From positions 395,278 through 459,277 of the forward strand of contig CAWFXI010000005.1 of the NCBI GenBank assembly GCA_963819685.1: a stretch of 64,000 bases of DNA, given 5' to 3'. The translations under genes were made by a program, and so were the position numbers. Of this stretch, positions 1-8,190 are shown piece by piece. The stretch's first letter is position 1. Every line of letters starts with the position of its first letter. Origin of the DNA: CAIUGU01 sp963819685. Lineage in GTDB: Bacteria > Pseudomonadota > Gammaproteobacteria > Steroidobacterales > Steroidobacteraceae. A model generated the notes under the pieces. The model had not been told where the DNA came from. It was given only the letters and a program-made list of their open reading frames with translations, and searched no databases.

Positions 1-321
1 CACCATGTCGCGTGCACCCTGCTGCATCGCCTGCGCCATCGATTCTTCATCGACCTTGTCCGCGGCGATGATGACCGGCACTTCGGGTGCGTACTGGTCG
101 CGAACATGCATGATCGTGGCAAGTTCCGCGGGATCCGTGCCGATGACGGCGATCAGCATTTCAGCGTTGATCTGGTTGAGCGCATCGCCCAGGTCGTGGA
201 GGTCGCGAATCCAGCTGCAATGCACGGCATGACCTGCATTGCGCAGGGTGCTGTTGATCGCTTCGACGTGGTCCTGGGACCTGGTCAGGACGATCATCGG
301 GACTGCGCTTTGCTCCGCCAA
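1..321 (-). CDS. FimX-like protein, N-terminal degenerate receiver domain (partial)
   Basis: Only the first ~107 residues are present; the gene runs off the left edge. The fold reads as a CheY-like receiver domain: strand MIVLTRS, a helix, strand MLIAVIG, strand VPVIIAADK and the typical GARDMV end. The acidic pair after the first strand is missing, so phosphorylation is doubtful. Start: an ATG lies at 297, but TTG at 321 has a good AGGA eight bases upstream and adds the in-frame residues MAEQSAVP, so I prefer TTG. A degenerate N-terminal receiver near psd fits FimX (receiver-PAS-GGDEF-EAL, type IV pilus and cyclic-di-GMP), whose gene lies close to psd in Pseudomonas aeruginosa. The GGDEF/EAL part is not visible, so the name is inference. 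Confidence 0.5.
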   Translation of the reverse strand, partial: MAEQSAVPMIVLTRSQDHVEAINSTLRNAGHAVHCSWIRDLHDLGDALNQINAEMLIAVIGTDPAELATIMHVRDQYAPEVPVIIAADKVDEESMAQAMQQGARDMV

Positions 322-385
322 TTTTCACGTCCTCAGGATTGACTGTTGCCGCTCGGGCGCCTCAATGTTACAGGCCCGCCGGTGG

Positions 386-1405
386 CTACTTCGTGACCGG
401 AGTCTTGGAAGGCATCCCTGGCGTCTCGCGAACGAGTCTGGGCACCAGATATCCCGGCATGCGCTCGACGAGCTCTGCAACGAGAGCGCACGCTACGCTT
501 TCCTCCACATCAAAGTGTGATGCGCCACACACCCGGTCGAGGACATGAAGATAATACGGTAGCACTCCCGCACCAATCAGGGCTTCGCTCAGGGAAGCCA
601 GTGCTTCGACCGTGTCATTGATGCCCGCCAGCAGCACCGACTGGTTCAACAGGGTCGTACCGGTACCCGCGAGATCGCGACAGGCTTGAGCGACTGCGGC
701 ATCGATCTCCTGCGCGTGGTTGACGTGCAGCACCACGACTTTCTGCAACTGCACACGTCCCAGCCACTCGAGCAGTCCTGTATCGACTCGTTCCGGCAGA
801 ACGACCGGCTGGCGAGTGTGGATCCTCAAGCGGCGGATGTGCGGGATCGTCTGCAGGGCGTCGGTCAGTTGCGTAAGGCGCCGGTCACTGAGGCTCAAGG
901 GGTCGCCACCACTCAGGATCACTTCCTGCACCGTGGAATCTGCGGCCAAGTGGTCGAGCGCGCCCTGCCAGGCGTGGCTGCTTGCCGATTCCTCTTCATA
1001 CGGAAAGTGACGACGAAAGCAGTAACGGCAGTGGATTGCACAGGCACCCGTTGCGATCAGCAGCGACCGGCCCGCGTACTTCTGCAGCAGTCCCGGGACC
1101 TGGCGGCTTGCAAGATCACCTACGGGATCGGTGCCATACCCCGCCGGCGATAACAGCTCGGCGCCCGCAGGCAGCACCTGCAGCAGCAGCGGATCGCGGG
1201 GATCGCCGTGGCGCATTCGCGCAACGAACCCCCGAGGGACGCGCAACGGAAAGTCCCGGGTTGCGGCCAGCGCCTGGGGAAGAAGCTCGGATCCAAGTCC
1301 AAGCAAGGTCAGCAGCTCGCGGGGGTCCGTGATGGCATCCGCCATGACCTGCTGCCAGCGGGACGGGGTGTGCGGCTGGTTTGAGAGGGAGGTTGCGGCT
1401 ATCAT
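386..1405 (-). CDS. epmB: EF-P beta-lysylation protein EpmB (lysine 2,3-aminomutase-like radical SAM)
   Basis: 339 residues, the usual EpmB length. EpmB converts (S)-alpha-lysine to (R)-beta-lysine, which EpmA attaches to elongation factor P. The radical-SAM cluster motif CAIHCRYC is at residues 122-129 (Cys122, Cys126, Cys129), followed by the KamA-family stretches VILSGGDPL and RLRIHTRQPVVLP. The open frame continues upstream across efp on the other strand, but the ATG at 1405 gives the family N-terminus (MIAATSLSNQPHTPSRWQQ). The gene is divergent from efp with 87 bases between them, and epmA lies just beyond efp, so substrate and both modifying enzymes are adjacent. Confidence 0.93.
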   Translation of the reverse strand: MIAATSLSNQPHTPSRWQQVMADAITDPRELLTLLGLGSELLPQALAATRDFPLRVPRGFVARMRHGDPRDPLLLQVLPAGAELLSPAGYGTDPVGDLASRQVPGLLQKYAGRSLLIATGACAIHCRYCFRRHFPYEEESASSHAWQGALDHLAADSTVQEVILSGGDPLSLSDRRLTQLTDALQTIPHIRRLRIHTRQPVVLPERVDTGLLEWLGRVQLQKVVVLHVNHAQEIDAAVAQACRDLAGTGTTLLNQSVLLAGINDTVEALASLSEALIGAGVLPYYLHVLDRVCGASHFDVEESVACALVAELVERMPGYLVPRLVRETPGMPSKTPVTK

Positions 1406-1492
1406 GTGCGCCCTTTGCGGGGACCTGAGGTCACCGTCACTATGCGAGTCCTCCTGAAGTGCCTCGGACTTATATAACGGTAACGGTGCCAG

Positions 1493-2062
1493 ATGGCCAG
1501 CTACAGCACGAACGAATTCAAGCCCGGCGTAAAGATTCTCCTCGAGAATGACCCGTACGCCATTCTCGAGAATGAAATGGTCAAGCCCGGCAAGGGGCAG
1601 GCATTCAACCGCGTTCGTGTTCGCAACCTCAAGAGCGGCCGGGTCATCGAACGCACCTTCAAGTCCGGCGATACCGTCGAAGCCGCGGATGTCGTCGAAA
1701 GCGAAATGCAGTATCTGTACGCGGACGGCGAGTTCTGGCATTTCATGGTGCCCGACACCTTCGAGCAGTTCACGGCTGACAAGGTGGCCATGGGTGATTC
1801 CGCCATCTGGCTCAAGGATGGCATGAACTGCACTGTCATGCTGTGGAACGGTGTGCCGCTCAATGTGACTGCACCTGCGCATGTCGAACTCAAGATTGTC
1901 GAAACCGATCCGGGACTGCGGGGCGATACGGCCACGGGTGGTGGTAAGCCCGCGAAACTTGAGACTGGTGCGACAGTTCGAGTGCCGCTGTTCATCAACG
2001 AGGGCGAGCTCATCCGCGTCGATACCCGCACCGGCGAATACATCGCCCGCGCCAAGGGTTGA
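1493..2062 (+). CDS. efp: Elongation factor P
   Basis: 189 residues, full length. EF-P binds stalled ribosomes and helps peptide-bond formation at consecutive prolines. The modification loop reads VKPGKGQAFNR with the acceptor at Lys34, the same position as in E. coli, so beta-lysylation by the flanking EpmA/EpmB is expected. The KOW-like N-terminal domain and two OB-type domains follow, ending GEYIARAKG. The start ATG at 1493 gives the standard MASYSTNEFKPG N-terminus. It is divergent from epmB and convergent with epmA, whose stop lies 3 bases after the efp stop. Confidence 0.96.
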   Translation: MASYSTNEFKPGVKILLENDPYAILENEMVKPGKGQAFNRVRVRNLKSGRVIERTFKSGDTVEAADVVESEMQYLYADGEFWHFMVPDTFEQFTADKVAMGDSAIWLKDGMNCTVMLWNGVPLNVTAPAHVELKIVETDPGLRGDTATGGGKPAKLETGATVRVPLFINEGELIRVDTRTGEYIARAKG

Positions 2063-2065
2063 CTG

Positions 2066-3019
2066 TCAGACAGTTTCGAAGCGGAAGGTCAGTGCTTCGT
2101 CGATGTGGCGCAGCCTCAGCGCACACATCAGCAGCCGATCGAAGCCGAGAGCAACACCCGCGCAGTCCGGCAAGCCCTGTTCCAGGCCCGCAAGGAAGCG
2201 TTCATCCATGGTGACCGGGGGCAGGTCACGCTGCTTCCGGGTGCGAATATCCTGCTCAAACCGCTGGCGCTGTTCCGCCGCTGACCCAAGCTCATGAAAG
2301 CCATTGGCGAGCTCGATGCCGTCGAGATACAGCTCGAAACGGGAGGCAACGGGGCCGCGCACTTGCGCCAGCGCAGCCTGCGACGCCGGGTAGTCATAGA
2401 TGAAGGTCAGACGGTCAGACCCAAGTTGCGGTCCGACAACCGTGCTCATCAGCAAATCAAGGCACCCATCGCGATCCGACTCGAGGCCGGCCGGGACATC
2501 GATGCCCGCCTGCTGCAAACGACCAGCAATGTCAGCCGATGACGCGGTAAAGACATCCAGACCTGCGTGAAATTGCAGCGCTTCCGCATAGCTCAGCCTT
2601 GCAGACGGCGACAGCACCCGAGTGGGTTGCAGCATTTCGAGCACCAGGGTTTCGACGTCATGCATGAGTGCATGATGGTCCATGCCGAGCCGATACCATT
2701 CGAGCAGCGTAAATTCGGGACAGTGAAGGCGGCCCGACTCTCCATCCCGGTAGACCCTTGCAGCTTGCCAGATGTCGCCAACGCCGGCCGCGAGCAATCG
2801 CTTCATCGCATACTCGGGTGAAGTGTGCAGAAAATAGCGGTGGTCACAGACAGTGGCAGACACGCTCGCGAGGTGCACATCCGTTACACACGTCCGGCTG
2901 AGGGTTGGCGTTTCGACTTCCAGGGCGCCTGTGACTGCAAAGTAATCCCGCGCGATCCCGAGCAACTCCGCTCGGTGCTGCAAGGTCTCGCGAGTGGCCG
3001 ACGGTCGCCACTCGATCAT
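2066..3019 (-). CDS. epmA: EF-P--(R)-beta-lysine ligase EpmA
   Basis: 317 residues, a class II lysyl-tRNA synthetase-like core without the anticodon-binding domain, as in EpmA/GenX/PoxA. It activates (R)-beta-lysine and transfers it to Lys34 of EF-P. Visible class II signatures are motif 2 around FTLLEWYRLGMDHH, motif 3 around GVALGFDRLLM, and the pair ELANGFHELGSAAEQ. The product is far too short for a true LysRS. The start ATG overlaps the psd stop by 4 bases (ATGA), indicating translation coupled to psd on the minus strand. Together with epmB it completes the EF-P modification set. Confidence 0.93.
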   Translation of the reverse strand: MIEWRPSATRETLQHRAELLGIARDYFAVTGALEVETPTLSRTCVTDVHLASVSATVCDHRYFLHTSPEYAMKRLLAAGVGDIWQAARVYRDGESGRLHCPEFTLLEWYRLGMDHHALMHDVETLVLEMLQPTRVLSPSARLSYAEALQFHAGLDVFTASSADIAGRLQQAGIDVPAGLESDRDGCLDLLMSTVVGPQLGSDRLTFIYDYPASQAALAQVRGPVASRFELYLDGIELANGFHELGSAAEQRQRFEQDIRTRKQRDLPPVTMDERFLAGLEQGLPDCAGVALGFDRLLMCALRLRHIDEALTFRFETV

Positions 3020-3900
3020 GGTAGTTCGGCGGCCAGGAGGGTCATTCCGATCTGTTCACCCATGCGCACCACCGCGCCTGCGGTCAGCGTCCGGCTCCAT
3101 TCGATTCTGCCAGGCTCGAACAGCAGCACGACGGTGGATCCCATGTTGAACCGGCCGATTTCAGCACCCCTTGGCAACGCGAGACCCTGCCCGTTGGCGA
3201 GTGAATGCACTCCCGTGCGCGAGCGGGGAGGTGGATTGATCTCGCCATTCCAGACCGTCTCGATGCTGCCTACGAACAGGGCTCCCACCATCACCAGCGC
3301 ATGCTTGCCCGCGGTGGTCGCGAACTCGCAGATGACGCGCTCATTGCGCGCAAACAGTCGAGGGACGGCGCGTGCAGTGGCTGCGTTAACGCTGAAAAGT
3401 TCTCCCGGCACATAGATCGTTCGCGAGACCGTGCCGGCTACGGGCATATGCATGCGATGGTAGTTGTAGGGCGCAAGGTATATGCAGACGAACTGGCCAC
3501 CCCGGAACCTTGCGGCCGCAGTGGCATCGCCGCCGAGGAGCTCCGTCACGGAATAGTGACGCCCCTTGGCCTGGATGATCGCGTCGCCCTCGATCGCCCC
3601 GCATTGACTGACCGTGCCATCGACCGGGCTGACGATGCTGTCTGCGTCACGGTCGAGAGGCCGCGCCCCGTCTTTGAGCGCCCGCGTAAAGAACGCATTG
3701 AAACTGGGATAGGACAGGGGATCGGGGGCCGTCGCTTCTTTCATGTTCACCGTGTAGCCGCGCACGAAGCCACTGATCAGCAGATTCTTCAGCCAGCGAA
3801 CGCGGCTCCGCATCAGGTGGTAGATGAATCGCGACAGCAGATGCTTGGGAATAGCGAACTGCAACAGCGCAAAGGCGCGATCCTGGAAACTCGCAGACAC
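3016..3900 (-). CDS. psd: Phosphatidylserine decarboxylase proenzyme
   Basis: 294 residues. The inner-membrane enzyme decarboxylates phosphatidylserine to phosphatidylethanolamine. The self-cleavage site is the GST triplet at residues 254-256 (context FNMGSTVVLLFEPG); cleavage before Ser255 makes the pyruvoyl group. The usual LGST appears here as MGST, a conservative change. Other family blocks are SPVDGTV (91-97) and APYNYHRMHMPV (143-154), with catalytic Asp and His. It lies 9 bases downstream of the SCO-family gene and overlaps epmA by 4 bases, so SCO-psd-epmA look like one minus-strand operon. Confidence 0.95.
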   Translation of the reverse strand: MSASFQDRAFALLQFAIPKHLLSRFIYHLMRSRVRWLKNLLISGFVRGYTVNMKEATAPDPLSYPSFNAFFTRALKDGARPLDRDADSIVSPVDGTVSQCGAIEGDAIIQAKGRHYSVTELLGGDATAAARFRGGQFVCIYLAPYNYHRMHMPVAGTVSRTIYVPGELFSVNAATARAVPRLFARNERVICEFATTAGKHALVMVGALFVGSIETVWNGEINPPPRSRTGVHSLANGQGLALPRGAEIGRFNMGSTVVLLFEPGRIEWSRTLTAGAVVRMGEQIGMTLLAAELP

Positions 3901-3909
3901 GGCCGGTCC

Positions 3910-4551
3910 TTACGGGGAAAGGGCTTTGCGATCCACGATACGACGATAGTCCGTGGCCAGGAGCTTCGCGTCATGGGGAGCGGAGAACACCGCTCGCAGT
4001 TCGGCTTGTGGGCCGACGAGAAACAGGGCACTCGAATGATCGACCGTGTAGCCACCGTCCTTGAGCGGAGTGATGGCGTAGGGGACATGCATGGCTTCCG
4101 CAAATGTCTCGATGGCAGCGGGGGTTCCGGTCAGGCCGGTGAATGCAGGACTGAAGAATCGGACGTAGGCGGCCACGCGTTCCGGCGTATCGCGTTCAGC
4201 GTCGACAGAAACGAAGACGATTTGTGGTCGTTCCAGGGCGGGCAGGTCCTCAAGGGCTTTCTCGAGCCCTCCGAGCATCGTCAGAGTGGTAGGGCAGATG
4301 TCCGGGCAGCTGGTGAACCCGAAGAACAGCAGGTTCCAGCGATGCTCGAACCGGTCCCGCCCGAAGGGCTGCCCGCTCTGGTCCACAAGCGAAAATTCCG
4401 GCAGTGCCTGACCGTTTTCCAGCCACGTTCCTGCCGTCAGCACGGGAGCCCCAGTGCCTGGCTGCAGCAGCGAACGCGACAACAGCATGCCGGCCAGCGC
4501 AGCTACAATCGCGACCGCGGCGCCGACGATGATCTGTGAGGACTTGTCCAT
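3910..4551 (-). CDS. SCO1/SenC family copper chaperone / thiol-disulfide protein
   Basis: 213 residues from the ATG at 4551 (the open frame extends further but lacks family sequence). An N-terminal membrane anchor (about residues 8-27) is followed by a thioredoxin-like SCO domain. The copper ligands are present: CPDIC at 82-86 (Cys82, Cys86) and His174 in YTVDHSSALFLV. SCO proteins deliver copper to the CuA site of cytochrome c oxidase in the periplasm and may also act as thiol sensors. It is the first gene of the likely SCO-psd-epmA operon and is divergent from prmB. No cytochrome oxidase gene lies in the window, so its partner is not shown. Confidence 0.9.
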   Translation of the reverse strand: MDKSSQIIVGAAVAIVAALAGMLLSRSLLQPGTGAPVLTAGTWLENGQALPEFSLVDQSGQPFGRDRFEHRWNLLFFGFTSCPDICPTTLTMLGGLEKALEDLPALERPQIVFVSVDAERDTPERVAAYVRFFSPAFTGLTGTPAAIETFAEAMHVPYAITPLKDGGYTVDHSSALFLVGPQAELRAVFSAPHDAKLLATDYRRIVDRKALSP

Positions 4552-4629
4552 GTTGAACCAATTATGGCACGGCCACGGGGCCCGCATCCGGCTGCCTGCA
4601 AGCCCCGGCAACGCACCCGGACTTTCGTG

Positions 4630-5544
4630 ATGATCGACGCTGTCACGGTCGAGGAATGCATTCGCGCAGGCGCGAGTCGGCTGGCTCAGGCGCAGCTGTC
4701 GTTCGGGCACGGCACGGATAATCCGGTGGACGATGCTGCTGAGCTTGTCTTCCACGCAGCAGGATTGCGGCACGAAGATGCTCCACAGGTCTATGCACGG
4801 GTGCTGACACACGAGCAGCGCGAAGCAGTCGCCCGCCTGCTCGAGCGGCGGATCAATGAGCGCATTCCAACCGCTTACCTCACCAGGCGAATGTGGTTCG
4901 CCGGACATGAGTTCTATGTCGATGAGCGCGTGCTGGTACCCCGATCGCCCATCGCCGAACTCATCGAATCCGCGTTCATTCCATGGATCGATCCCGAAGC
5001 CGTGCACACAATGGTGGATATCGGTACGGGTTCAGGTTGCATCGCCATCGCCGCCGCACTCAGGTTCCCGCTTGCAACAGTTGATGCGGCCGATGTCTCT
5101 GCTGCTGCGCTGGCCGTGACCCAGGTCAACATCGACAGGCACGGAGTGTCAGCCAGGGTTCGCACGGTGGTTTCCGATGTCTATGCAGGCTTGGGCGGCA
5201 AACGCTACGACATCATCGTTTCCAATCCCCCGTACGTGAGCATCGCCGAAATGAATGCGTTGCCCGACGAATACCGCAGGGAGCCGGCACTCGGACTTGA
5301 AGCGGGTGTCGACGGGCTCGATGTCGTCAGGCGCCTGCTTGCCGGTGCCATCCGGCATCTCGAGCCGGAGGGCATCCTGATCGTCGAAGTGGGCGACTCC
5401 GAGCAGGCGCTGGTGGCTGAGTGTCCCGACGTTCCCTTTACATGGCTTGAATTCGAACGAGGAGGAGGGGGCGTTTTGCTGCTGACGGCGAGCCAGATCA
5501 AAGAGCATGACAACGAGCTCAAGCGACTGGTCGCACATGATTGA
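4630..5544 (+). CDS. prmB: Ribosomal protein L3 N5-glutamine methyltransferase PrmB
   Basis: 304 residues from the ATG at 4630 (E. coli PrmB is 310). The SAM-binding motif I VDIGTGSGCIAI is at 129-140 and the catalytic NPPY at 199-202, as in the PrmB/PrmC glutamine methyltransferases. The N-terminal helical part and the region RREPALGLEAGVDGLDVVRRLL match PrmB, and the location next to aroC is the usual prmB-aroC pair. It methylates a glutamine of ribosomal protein L3. PrmC is the alternative, but prmC normally sits with prfA. It ends 88 bases before aroC. Confidence 0.88.
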   Translation: MIDAVTVEECIRAGASRLAQAQLSFGHGTDNPVDDAAELVFHAAGLRHEDAPQVYARVLTHEQREAVARLLERRINERIPTAYLTRRMWFAGHEFYVDERVLVPRSPIAELIESAFIPWIDPEAVHTMVDIGTGSGCIAIAAALRFPLATVDAADVSAAALAVTQVNIDRHGVSARVRTVVSDVYAGLGGKRYDIIVSNPPYVSIAEMNALPDEYRREPALGLEAGVDGLDVVRRLLAGAIRHLEPEGILIVEVGDSEQALVAECPDVPFTWLEFERGGGGVLLLTASQIKEHDNELKRLVAHD

Positions 5545-5565
5545 CGGGCGGTTGGTGCCGGAGAG

Positions 5566-5597
5566 TGATGCAAATGGTTTTGCATCACCCTGCTAGA
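5566..5597. repeat. Hairpin fragment of the intergenic multi-hairpin repeat (upstream of aroC)
   Basis: A perfect 9-bp stem TGATGCAAA (5566-5574) / TTTGCATCA (5579-5587) with loop TGGT, followed by CCCTGCTAGAC. The 3' part closely matches the last hairpin of the element upstream of gltX (TTTGCATCACCGTGCTAAC near 20764-20782). It looks like a partial copy of the same family. It sits between prmB and aroC and would lie in the aroC leader or promoter region. Confidence 0.6.
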
Positions 5598-5632
5598 CTA
5601 CGGACCCCGATCTTCCAGCGCTGCCTTTCTCC

Positions 5633-6733
5633 ATGTCCGGCAATACCTTCGGCACCCTGTTCACGGTCACCTCGTTCGGCGAAAGTCACGGGCCGGCGCT
5701 CGGGTGCGTCGTGGATGGTTGCCCTCCGGGCCTTGAGCTGTCCGAGGCCGACATTCAGCAGGATGTCGAACGGCGCCGCTCGGGCACGTCCCGCTTCACG
5801 AGCCAACGGCATGAGCCGGACCAGGTGCGGATCCTGTCCGGCGTTTTCGAGGGCAAGACAACGGGGTCGCCCATCGGCCTGCTCGTGCAGAACGAAGATC
5901 AGCGCTCCCGCGACTACGACAAGATCAAGGACCGTTTCCGGCCGGGACATGCGGACTACAGTTACCAGCAGAAATACGGTTTTCGCGACTATCGCGGTGG
6001 CGGTCGGTCATCGGCCCGCGAAACCGTCATGCGCGTGGCGGCAGCGGCCATTGCGCGCAAGTATCTCGCCGAGCGGCTCGGGATCACTGTTTTCGGCTAT
6101 CTCGCCCAGCTCGGTCCCTTGATGCTTGAATTCAAGTCGCGCGAGGCCATCGACAGCAACCCGTTCTTCTGCCCCGATCCGGGCCGGATCGCAGAGCTGG
6201 AACAGTTCATGACCGATCTCCGGCGTGACGGTGATTCGGTGGGTGCGCGTGTCAATGTGGTGGCCACGGGCGTTCCGGTCGGCCTCGGCGAACCGGTCTT
6301 CGACCGGCTGGATGCGGATATCGCTCACGCCATGATGAGCATCAATGCCGTCAAGGGAGTCGAGATCGGCGCAGGGTTTGCCTCTGTCGGACAGCGGGGT
6401 AGCGAGCATCGGGATGAACTGACCCCGCAGGGATTTCTCTCGAACAACGCGGGGGGCATTCTGGGTGGCATTTCGTCCGGCCAGGATATCCGCGTCAGCA
6501 TGGCATTGAAGCCGACGTCGAGCATCACGCAACCGGGGCGAACGATCGACCTTGAGGGACAGCCAGTCGAGGTCGTCACGACAGGTCGCCATGATCCCTG
6601 TGTCGGGATCAGGGCGACGCCGATTGCCGAAGCCATGCTGTTGCTGGTCCTGATGGACCACTATCTGAGGCATCGGGCACAGAACGCGGACGTCCGCTCG
6701 CTGACGCCGATCGTCCCGCCCGGAGTGTATTGA
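5633..6733 (+). CDS. aroC: Chorismate synthase
   Basis: 366 residues, full length. It converts 5-enolpyruvylshikimate-3-phosphate to chorismate using reduced FMN, the last common step of aromatic amino-acid synthesis, in the cytoplasm. Family signatures: GESHGPALGCVVDG near the N-terminus, RRRSGTSRFTSQRHE, the flavin-contact stretch YRGGGRSSARET, and SNNAGGILGGISSGQ. The start gives MSGNTFGTLFTVTSFGESHG, the usual N-terminus. prmB is upstream in the same direction. Downstream lies a 292-base gap with a multi-hairpin repeat before asd. Confidence 0.96.
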   Translation: MSGNTFGTLFTVTSFGESHGPALGCVVDGCPPGLELSEADIQQDVERRRSGTSRFTSQRHEPDQVRILSGVFEGKTTGSPIGLLVQNEDQRSRDYDKIKDRFRPGHADYSYQQKYGFRDYRGGGRSSARETVMRVAAAAIARKYLAERLGITVFGYLAQLGPLMLEFKSREAIDSNPFFCPDPGRIAELEQFMTDLRRDGDSVGARVNVVATGVPVGLGEPVFDRLDADIAHAMMSINAVKGVEIGAGFASVGQRGSEHRDELTPQGFLSNNAGGILGGISSGQDIRVSMALKPTSSITQPGRTIDLEGQPVEVVTTGRHDPCVGIRATPIAEAMLLLVLMDHYLRHRAQNADVRSLTPIVPPGVY

Positions 6734-6802
6734 GCGTCGCCCAAGGGCCTCAAGGCCACGCGGTTTCTGCGCAATACCACATTTTTTGACACTTGAAAAC
6801 AA

Positions 6803-6963
6803 GATGCAAATGGCCGTACATGGCCATTCGCATCCGGAGCTGGCGAAAAGTGTGGTTTTCACCAGCTCCCGAAATCGACGAACGAGGAGCGGGTCGATTT
6901 CGCCAAACCGTCCATGGTTCGGGATAACCGGGTAATGCATATTGTTGACATCACCCGGTTATC
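6803..6963. repeat. Multi-hairpin intergenic repeat, copy A (aroC-asd)
   Basis: Five hairpins in a row. H1: 13-bp stem 6803-6815/6822-6834, one mismatch. H2: 14-position stem 6836-6849/6856-6869 with loop GTGTGG and one C-A mismatch. H3: 10-bp stem 6870-6879/6893-6902. H4: AACC (6906-6909) / GGTT (6916-6919) with loop GTCCAT. H5: perfect 11-bp stem GATAACCGGGT (6923-6933) / ACCCGGTTATC (6953-6963). H2 is almost identical to copy B upstream of gltX; the stems of H1, H3, H4 and H5 differ but stay paired. No coding potential was seen. It could be transcribed as the asd leader or be a REP/MITE-like element. Confidence 0.8.
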
Positions 6964-7025
6964 TGCACCGGCACTTTGAGGTAGTGTTGGCGCTTCACTG
7001 TTAATAACCTCGATTGAAGGACACG

Positions 7026-8048
7026 ATGAGCAAGAGTTGGAATGTGGCGGTGGTGGGTGCGACGGGTCTTGTTGGCAGCACGATGCTCGCGATCCTGGAG
7101 GAGCGGAAATTTCCGGTAAACGAGCTGTTTCCGCTCGCCAGCAGCCGTTCCGCGGGCAAGAGCATCAGGTTCGGTGGTCGTGACTACCCCGTGCTTGATC
7201 TCGCCACGTTCGATTTCTCACGGGCGCAGATCGGCCTGTTTTCGGCGGGCTCCACGGTTTCCGCCGAGTACGCCCCCAAGGCAGGCGCGGCGGGTTGTGT
7301 GGTGATCGACAACACCTCGCAGTTCCGCTATCAGGACGATATTCCTCTGGTGGTCACCGAGGTCAATCCCCACGCCATCGCGGGCTACACCCGGCACAAC
7401 ATCATTGCCAACCCGAACTGCTCGACCATGCAGATGCTGGTTGCCCTCAAGCCGTTGCATGATGCGGCCGGGATCGAGCGCATCAACGTTGCCACCTACC
7501 AGTCGGTGTCGGGTGGAGGCGCGAAGGCCATGAACGAGCTTAGCGAGCAGACGACCGCGCTCGCGGCCGGCCGCGCCGTTACGCCGAAGGTCATCGCCAG
7601 GCAGATCGCCTATAACTGCGTCCCGCAGATCGACGTGTTTCTGGACAACGGCTACACCAAGGAAGAAATGAAGATGTTCTGGGAGACCCAGAAGATCCTC
7701 GAAGACAAGTCGATTCGCGTCAATGCAACCGCAGTCCGTGTACCCGTATTCGTGGGACATTCAGAAGCAGTGCATATCGAAACGCGGAGGAAGCTCGGCG
7801 CGGCGGAGGCGCGGGAGCTGCTGTCACGGGCGCCCGGCGTGGTAGTGATTGATGAACGCAAGCCGGGGGGGTACCCGACCGCCGTCACGGACGGGGCGGG
7901 ACATGACCCGGTTTACGTTGGCCGCATCCGGGACGATATCAGCCATGACCGCGGGCTGGACCTGTGGATCGTGTCCGACAACGTCCGCAAAGGGGCCGCG
8001 CTCAATAGCGTGCAAATCGCTGAACTTTTGGTTAAAGATTACTTGTAA
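7026..8048 (+). CDS. asd: Aspartate-semialdehyde dehydrogenase
   Basis: 340 residues from the ATG at 7026, which has GAAGG upstream at a good distance; the frame also opens at a TTG 12 bases earlier. It reduces beta-aspartyl phosphate to aspartate semialdehyde with NADPH, feeding lysine/diaminopimelate, threonine and methionine synthesis. The NADP motif VVGATGLVGS is at residues 9-18, and the nucleophile is Cys132 in IIANPNCSTMQ. The order asd-fimV-truA-accD-folC matches the pseudomonad arrangement, without trpF. Confidence 0.95.
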   Translation: MSKSWNVAVVGATGLVGSTMLAILEERKFPVNELFPLASSRSAGKSIRFGGRDYPVLDLATFDFSRAQIGLFSAGSTVSAEYAPKAGAAGCVVIDNTSQFRYQDDIPLVVTEVNPHAIAGYTRHNIIANPNCSTMQMLVALKPLHDAAGIERINVATYQSVSGGGAKAMNELSEQTTALAAGRAVTPKVIARQIAYNCVPQIDVFLDNGYTKEEMKMFWETQKILEDKSIRVNATAVRVPVFVGHSEAVHIETRRKLGAAEARELLSRAPGVVVIDERKPGGYPTAVTDGAGHDPVYVGRIRDDISHDRGLDLWIVSDNVRKGAALNSVQIAELLVKDYL

Positions 8049-8080
8049 GCTATAGTTGCGCGCGACAAGTCAAGAAACAC

Positions 8081-8148
8081 ATGAGCCTCCTGAAGACCAG
8101 AATGCTGCCGACTTTTGCAGCGGCACACTGGCGAAGTGAAAGGCTCAT
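8081..8148 (+). other. Hairpin between asd and fimV
   Basis: An 8-bp perfect inverted repeat ATGAGCCT (8081-8088) / AGGCTCAT (8141-8148) encloses a second pairing GCTGC/GCAGC. It begins 32 bases after the asd stop and ends 42 bases before the fimV start. There is no T-run, so it is not a clear intrinsic terminator; it may be a leader structure of fimV. Confidence 0.4.
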
Positions 8149-8190
8149 TTACGCAAGTCATTTGAGAATGCCGCAGTTCCGGGAGAGCTG

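Noticed and set aside
1406..1882. Upstream extension of the epmB frame
   Set aside because: It runs antisense through efp; epmB homology begins at the ATG at 1405.
3205..4539. 444-residue open frame on the plus strand
   Set aside because: It is antisense to psd and the SCO gene, both with intact motifs; its translation is Arg/Gly-rich with no recognisable domain.
6747..6790. Intrinsic terminator after aroC (GGCCTCAAGGCC followed by a T-run)
   Set aside because: The T-run lies more than 20 bases after the short stem, so it does not form a proper rho-independent terminator.
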